Source: Bacillota bacterium
GTDB lineage: Bacteria; Bacillota; Clostridia; Christensenellales; Aristaeellaceae
Length of the DNA stretch: 31,642 nt
Direction of reading: 5' to 3'
Assembly (NCBI GenBank): GCA_023435435.1
Contig: JAEYRW010000065.1
Span: 1-31,642, forward strand
The translations under genes and the position numbers were made by a program. Positions 29,067 to 31,642 of the stretch are shown here, one piece after another (the first letter of the stretch is position 1; each line of letters opens with the position of its first letter). The notes beneath the pieces are model-generated. The model saw only the letters and a program-made list of their open reading frames with translations. It did not search any database and had not been told where the DNA came from.

Positions 29067-31457
29067 ATGAAGATACCGATGAAGTGGCTCAGGGAATATG
29101 TGGACGTGAAGCTCGACCCGGCGAAGTATGCCGACCGGATGATCTGGACGGGCACCGCCGTCGAGGGCTGGGAGGAGACCGGCGCACAGTTCGAGGGCGT
29201 TGTCGTGGGAAAGGTCGTCACCTGTGAGGAGCATCCCAATTCCGACCACCTGCACATCTGCACGGTGGACGTGGGCGCAACCGAGCATTTGCAGATCGTG
29301 TGCGGCGCGCCCAACGCGCGCGCGGGCATCTGTGTGGCGGTGGCGCTGGACGGGGCGAAGCTGCCGGGCGGCAAGATCAAAAAGGGCAAGATTCGCGGCG
29401 TCGAATCCTGCGGCATGCTGTGCTCCGGGCCGGAGCTCGAGGTGCCCGCGGAGCTTTATCCGCACATCGGCGACGAAGGCATCATGGAGCTTTCGGGCGA
29501 GACGGCACCGGGCACCGACGTCAAGGTTGCGTTCGGGCTGGGCGACACGGTGATGGATTATGAAATCCTCGCCAACCGTCCCGATTGTCTGAGCGTGTGG
29601 GGCATCGCCCGCGAGAGCGCGGCCGCCTTGGGCGAATACTGCGTGATGCCGGAAATTTCCGTCACCGAGGACGGGAAGGGCACCTTTTCCGACTACGCGT
29701 CGGTCGAGGTGCTGGATGCGGAAGCCTGCCCGCGCTACTGCGCACGGGTCATTGCGGACGTGAAAATCGCGCCGTCGCCCAAATGGCTGCGGGAGTACCT
29801 CTACGGCGCGGGCGTCCGGCCCATCAACAACGTCGTGGACATCACCAACTATGTGATGCTCGAGACGGGCCATCCCATGCACGCGTTCGACCTTTCCAAG
29901 GTGCGCGAGCATGCCATCGTCGTGCGCAGGGCCTATCCAGGCGAAACGCTCACGACCCTCGACGGCAAGCAGTATACCCTCGACGAGAGCATGCTGGTCA
30001 TCGCCGACCGGGCGCGCGCCACGGGCCTTGCGGGAATCATGGGCGGCGAGGAGAGCGAGATTACCGAAGGGACGCAGAGCGTGCTGTTCGAGTGCGCGGC
30101 CTTCGACCGCACCAACAACCGGCTCACCTCCCGCAAGCTCGGCATTCGCACCGAGGCATCGGGGCGGTTTGAAAAGGGCGTGTGTCCCGCGACGGCCATG
30201 GATGCCCTCGCGCGGGCGTGCATGCTTGTGAACATGCTGGAATGCGGCAAGGTCGTGCCCGGAACGTACGACAATTATCCCGCGCCGAAGGAAATTGCCC
30301 CTGTGGAGGCCAGCGTCGCCCGGGTCTGCGCGCTGACCGGCGTCGACATTCCGGGCGATGCCATAGAGGATATCCTTTCAAAGCTCTACATCGAAACCGA
30401 GCTTTCGGGGGATCGGCTGATCTGCACGCCCCCCGCGTGGCGCGGGGACATCGAATCCGAGGCGGACATCGCCGAGGAGGTCCTCAGGCTTTACGGCTAC
30501 GAGCACATACACTCCACCCTCATGGATGCGGTGACGATGCCCGGCAAGCGCTCCGCCAGGCAGCTCTTCATCGACCGGGTGCGGCGCGCCGTCGCGGCCA
30601 TGGGCTTCTTCGAGACGCTGAACTACTCGTTCGTTACCCCCAAGTGGTTGGAAAAGCTGGAACTGCCGGAAGGGGACTGGCGCAGTGCGCCCATTCGGAT
30701 CATGAATCCGCTGGGCGAGGATACCTCCGTCATGCGCACGACGCTGGTGCCCACCATGCTCGACGTCATTGCCGCCAATGTCAACCGCGGAAACGGCGCG
30801 GGGAAGTTGTTCGAGATTTCCCACGCATTCAAGCCCACCGCCGAAGGCGAGCTGCCGGAGGAGAAACTGACCCTGTGTCTGGGCATGTATGGCGAGGGCT
30901 GCGATTTCTACGCGGTAAAAAACCCCGTCGAGTGGCTGCTCGGCGCGTTCGGCGTGAAGGCGGACATCGAGGCGGCGGGCGATTCCTACTATCACCCGGG
31001 CCGCAAGGCTGTGCTCCGCGCAAAAAATGCGAAAATTGCGCAATTGGGCGAGGTGCATCCCGACGTCGCCGCGCGGTTCGGCCTCGACGATGTGCGCGTG
31101 TATGTGGCCGAGGTGGATCTGGACGCTCTCATGGCCCTCGAGGTGACGATTTATGGGATCAAGGAACTGCCCAAATACCCGGCGGTGAGCCGCGATCTTG
31201 CCCTCGTCGTGGACGAGGCGGCCGGCGCGGGCACCGTGCTTGAGGCTGTCCGGAAGGCGGGCGGCCGCATTCTCGAGGATGTAAAGCTGTTTGACGTTTA
31301 CCGTGACCCACGCCTTGGTGAAAACAAAAAGTCATTGGCCTATGCCATCACCTTCCGCGCGGCCGACCGGACGCTCACCGACGCCGAAATCGGAACCGCC
31401 ATGGAGAAGGTCCTCAAAGCCGTGGAGAAGGAATTCGGGGCGGAGATCAGGAAGTAA
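29067..31457 (+). CDS. pheT: Phenylalanyl-tRNA synthetase beta subunit
   Basis: A 796-residue beta subunit, full length for the family. Domains in order: N-terminal strand (MKIPMKWLREYVDVKLD), tRNA-binding OB fold (about 40-150; PNSDHLHICTVDVG and GAPNARAGICVAVALDGAKLPGGKIKKGKIRG), B3/B4 editing domain (about 210-380; INNVVDITNYVMLETGHPMHAFD), B5 domain (about 400-470), the catalytic-like core and the C-terminal ferredoxin-fold anticodon-binding domain (from about 700; ELPKYPAVSRDLALVVDE, VRKAGGRILEDVKLFDVYRD). It forms the alpha2-beta2 complex with PheS and removes mischarged tyrosine. The ATG follows AAGGGGTGACAG. Confidence 0.99.
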   Translation: MKIPMKWLREYVDVKLDPAKYADRMIWTGTAVEGWEETGAQFEGVVVGKVVTCEEHPNSDHLHICTVDVGATEHLQIVCGAPNARAGICVAVALDGAKLPGGKIKKGKIRGVESCGMLCSGPELEVPAELYPHIGDEGIMELSGETAPGTDVKVAFGLGDTVMDYEILANRPDCLSVWGIARESAAALGEYCVMPEISVTEDGKGTFSDYASVEVLDAEACPRYCARVIADVKIAPSPKWLREYLYGAGVRPINNVVDITNYVMLETGHPMHAFDLSKVREHAIVVRRAYPGETLTTLDGKQYTLDESMLVIADRARATGLAGIMGGEESEITEGTQSVLFECAAFDRTNNRLTSRKLGIRTEASGRFEKGVCPATAMDALARACMLVNMLECGKVVPGTYDNYPAPKEIAPVEASVARVCALTGVDIPGDAIEDILSKLYIETELSGDRLICTPPAWRGDIESEADIAEEVLRLYGYEHIHSTLMDAVTMPGKRSARQLFIDRVRRAVAAMGFFETLNYSFVTPKWLEKLELPEGDWRSAPIRIMNPLGEDTSVMRTTLVPTMLDVIAANVNRGNGAGKLFEISHAFKPTAEGELPEEKLTLCLGMYGEGCDFYAVKNPVEWLLGAFGVKADIEAAGDSYYHPGRKAVLRAKNAKIAQLGEVHPDVAARFGLDDVRVYVAEVDLDALMALEVTIYGIKELPKYPAVSRDLALVVDEAAGAGTVLEAVRKAGGRILEDVKLFDVYRDPRLGENKKSLAYAITFRAADRTLTDAEIGTAMEKVLKAVEKEFGAEIRK

Positions 31458-31469
31458 CGGAGGGGAGAC

Positions 31470-31530
31470 GCCGGAGGGCCCCGCCCTCCGGCGCGCCCGC
31501 CGGAGTGACAGTGTCCCTTCGGGCAACACC
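31470..31530 (+). repeat. 3'-end palindromic element, copy 3 (after pheT)
   Basis: Starting 13 bases after the pheT stop: a 9-bp hairpin GCCGGAGGG/CCCTCCGGC (31470-31492), then the core GACAGTGTCCCTT (31507-31519), itself part of a hairpin GTGT-CCC-TTC-GGG-ACAC. The core differs at one position from the core after DUF1292 and at two from that after spoIVA, and lies at the same distance from the stop codon. No T-run follows. Confidence 0.45.
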
Positions 31531-31597
31531 GCCCAAATTCTACGCGCGCGGGCGGCTGTGTTTCCGCCATCTCGTGCCCGCAGAATTCTTGCCGCAG

Positions 31598-31614
31598 GCG
31601 GAAAGTCCGCCCCC
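31598..31614 (-). repeat. 17-base repeat shared with the structured region
   Basis: On the minus strand this reads GGGGGCGGACTTTCCGC, matching 16 of 17 bases of plus-strand 26113-26129 in the palindrome array. A partly similar stretch with AATTC and G-rich words follows in both. The rest of 31531-31642 is palindromic and GC-rich with no supportable gene up to the window edge. Confidence 0.5.
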
Positions 31615-31642
31615 GGCCGCTACACCGTCGAATTCTGCACAC

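Noticed and set aside
31340..31642. A minus-strand frame running off the right edge
   Set aside because: Most of it lies opposite the end of pheT or in repeat DNA; there is no start signal and no recognisable domain.

Overview
The window comes from a GC-rich, spore-forming member of the Bacillota (Clostridia-like). Five things point there: a full-length spoIVA, which exists only in endospore formers; a phenylalanine T-box leader in front of pheST; an ireB/ruvX/DUF1292 cluster with an AI-2E-type permease and a PRC-barrel gene, which resembles the yrrI-yrzL-yrrK-yrzB area of Bacillus but without alaS; a class B-type sortase; and Gram-positive style promoters (TTGACA-17-TATAAT types) with GGAGG ribosome binding sites. 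I would not name a genus from sequence alone. No tRNA, rRNA, CRISPR array, transposase or phage gene was seen.

Layout. (1) 1-4.9 kb: spoIVA (minus), a divergent sortase, an AT-rich acetyltransferase that looks acquired, a Nudix hydrolase and a convergent XRE-TPR regulator. (2) 4.9-9.3 kb: a minus-strand group made of an AEC permease, an aldo/keto reductase and a threonine aldolase, driven by a consensus promoter with an intrinsic terminator inside its leader, followed by an APH-type kinase. (3) 9.4-13.1 kb: a minus-strand housekeeping group with a PRC-barrel protein, a 54-residue membrane peptide, an AI-2E permease, then ireB, a ferredoxin-type aldo/keto reductase and an in-frame RuvX-DUF1292 gene. 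(4) 13.2-15.8 kb: a plus-strand two-component system. (5) 15.85-17.5 kb: a minus-strand HAD phosphatase and a double-GNAT protein. (6) 17.6-24.4 kb: one long plus-strand transcription unit with a methyltransferase, hslO, a large TPR protein, a helical-repeat protein, a zinc-ribbon/TPR membrane protein and a GH51 arabinofuranosidase, closed by a strong two-way terminator. (7) 24.5-26.5 kb: a minus-strand TIM-barrel protein with a small helical protein, and a divergent promoter facing about 340 bases packed with palindromes. (8) 26.5-27.7 kb: an alpha/alpha-barrel (prenyltransferase-like) protein overlapping a Dabb-domain protein. (9) 27.7-31.5 kb: Phe T-box, pheS and pheT.

Most genes are ordinary housekeeping or accessory functions. 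The features most worth a second look are the structured region 26037-26385 with its own promoter, the stop-less junction between RuvX and DUF1292 with a perfect internal ribosome binding site, a recurring element about 40-50 bases after three unrelated stop codons, the terminator inside the AEC permease leader, and the unusual hslO operon of repeat proteins. No wholly new system can be proved from this sequence alone.
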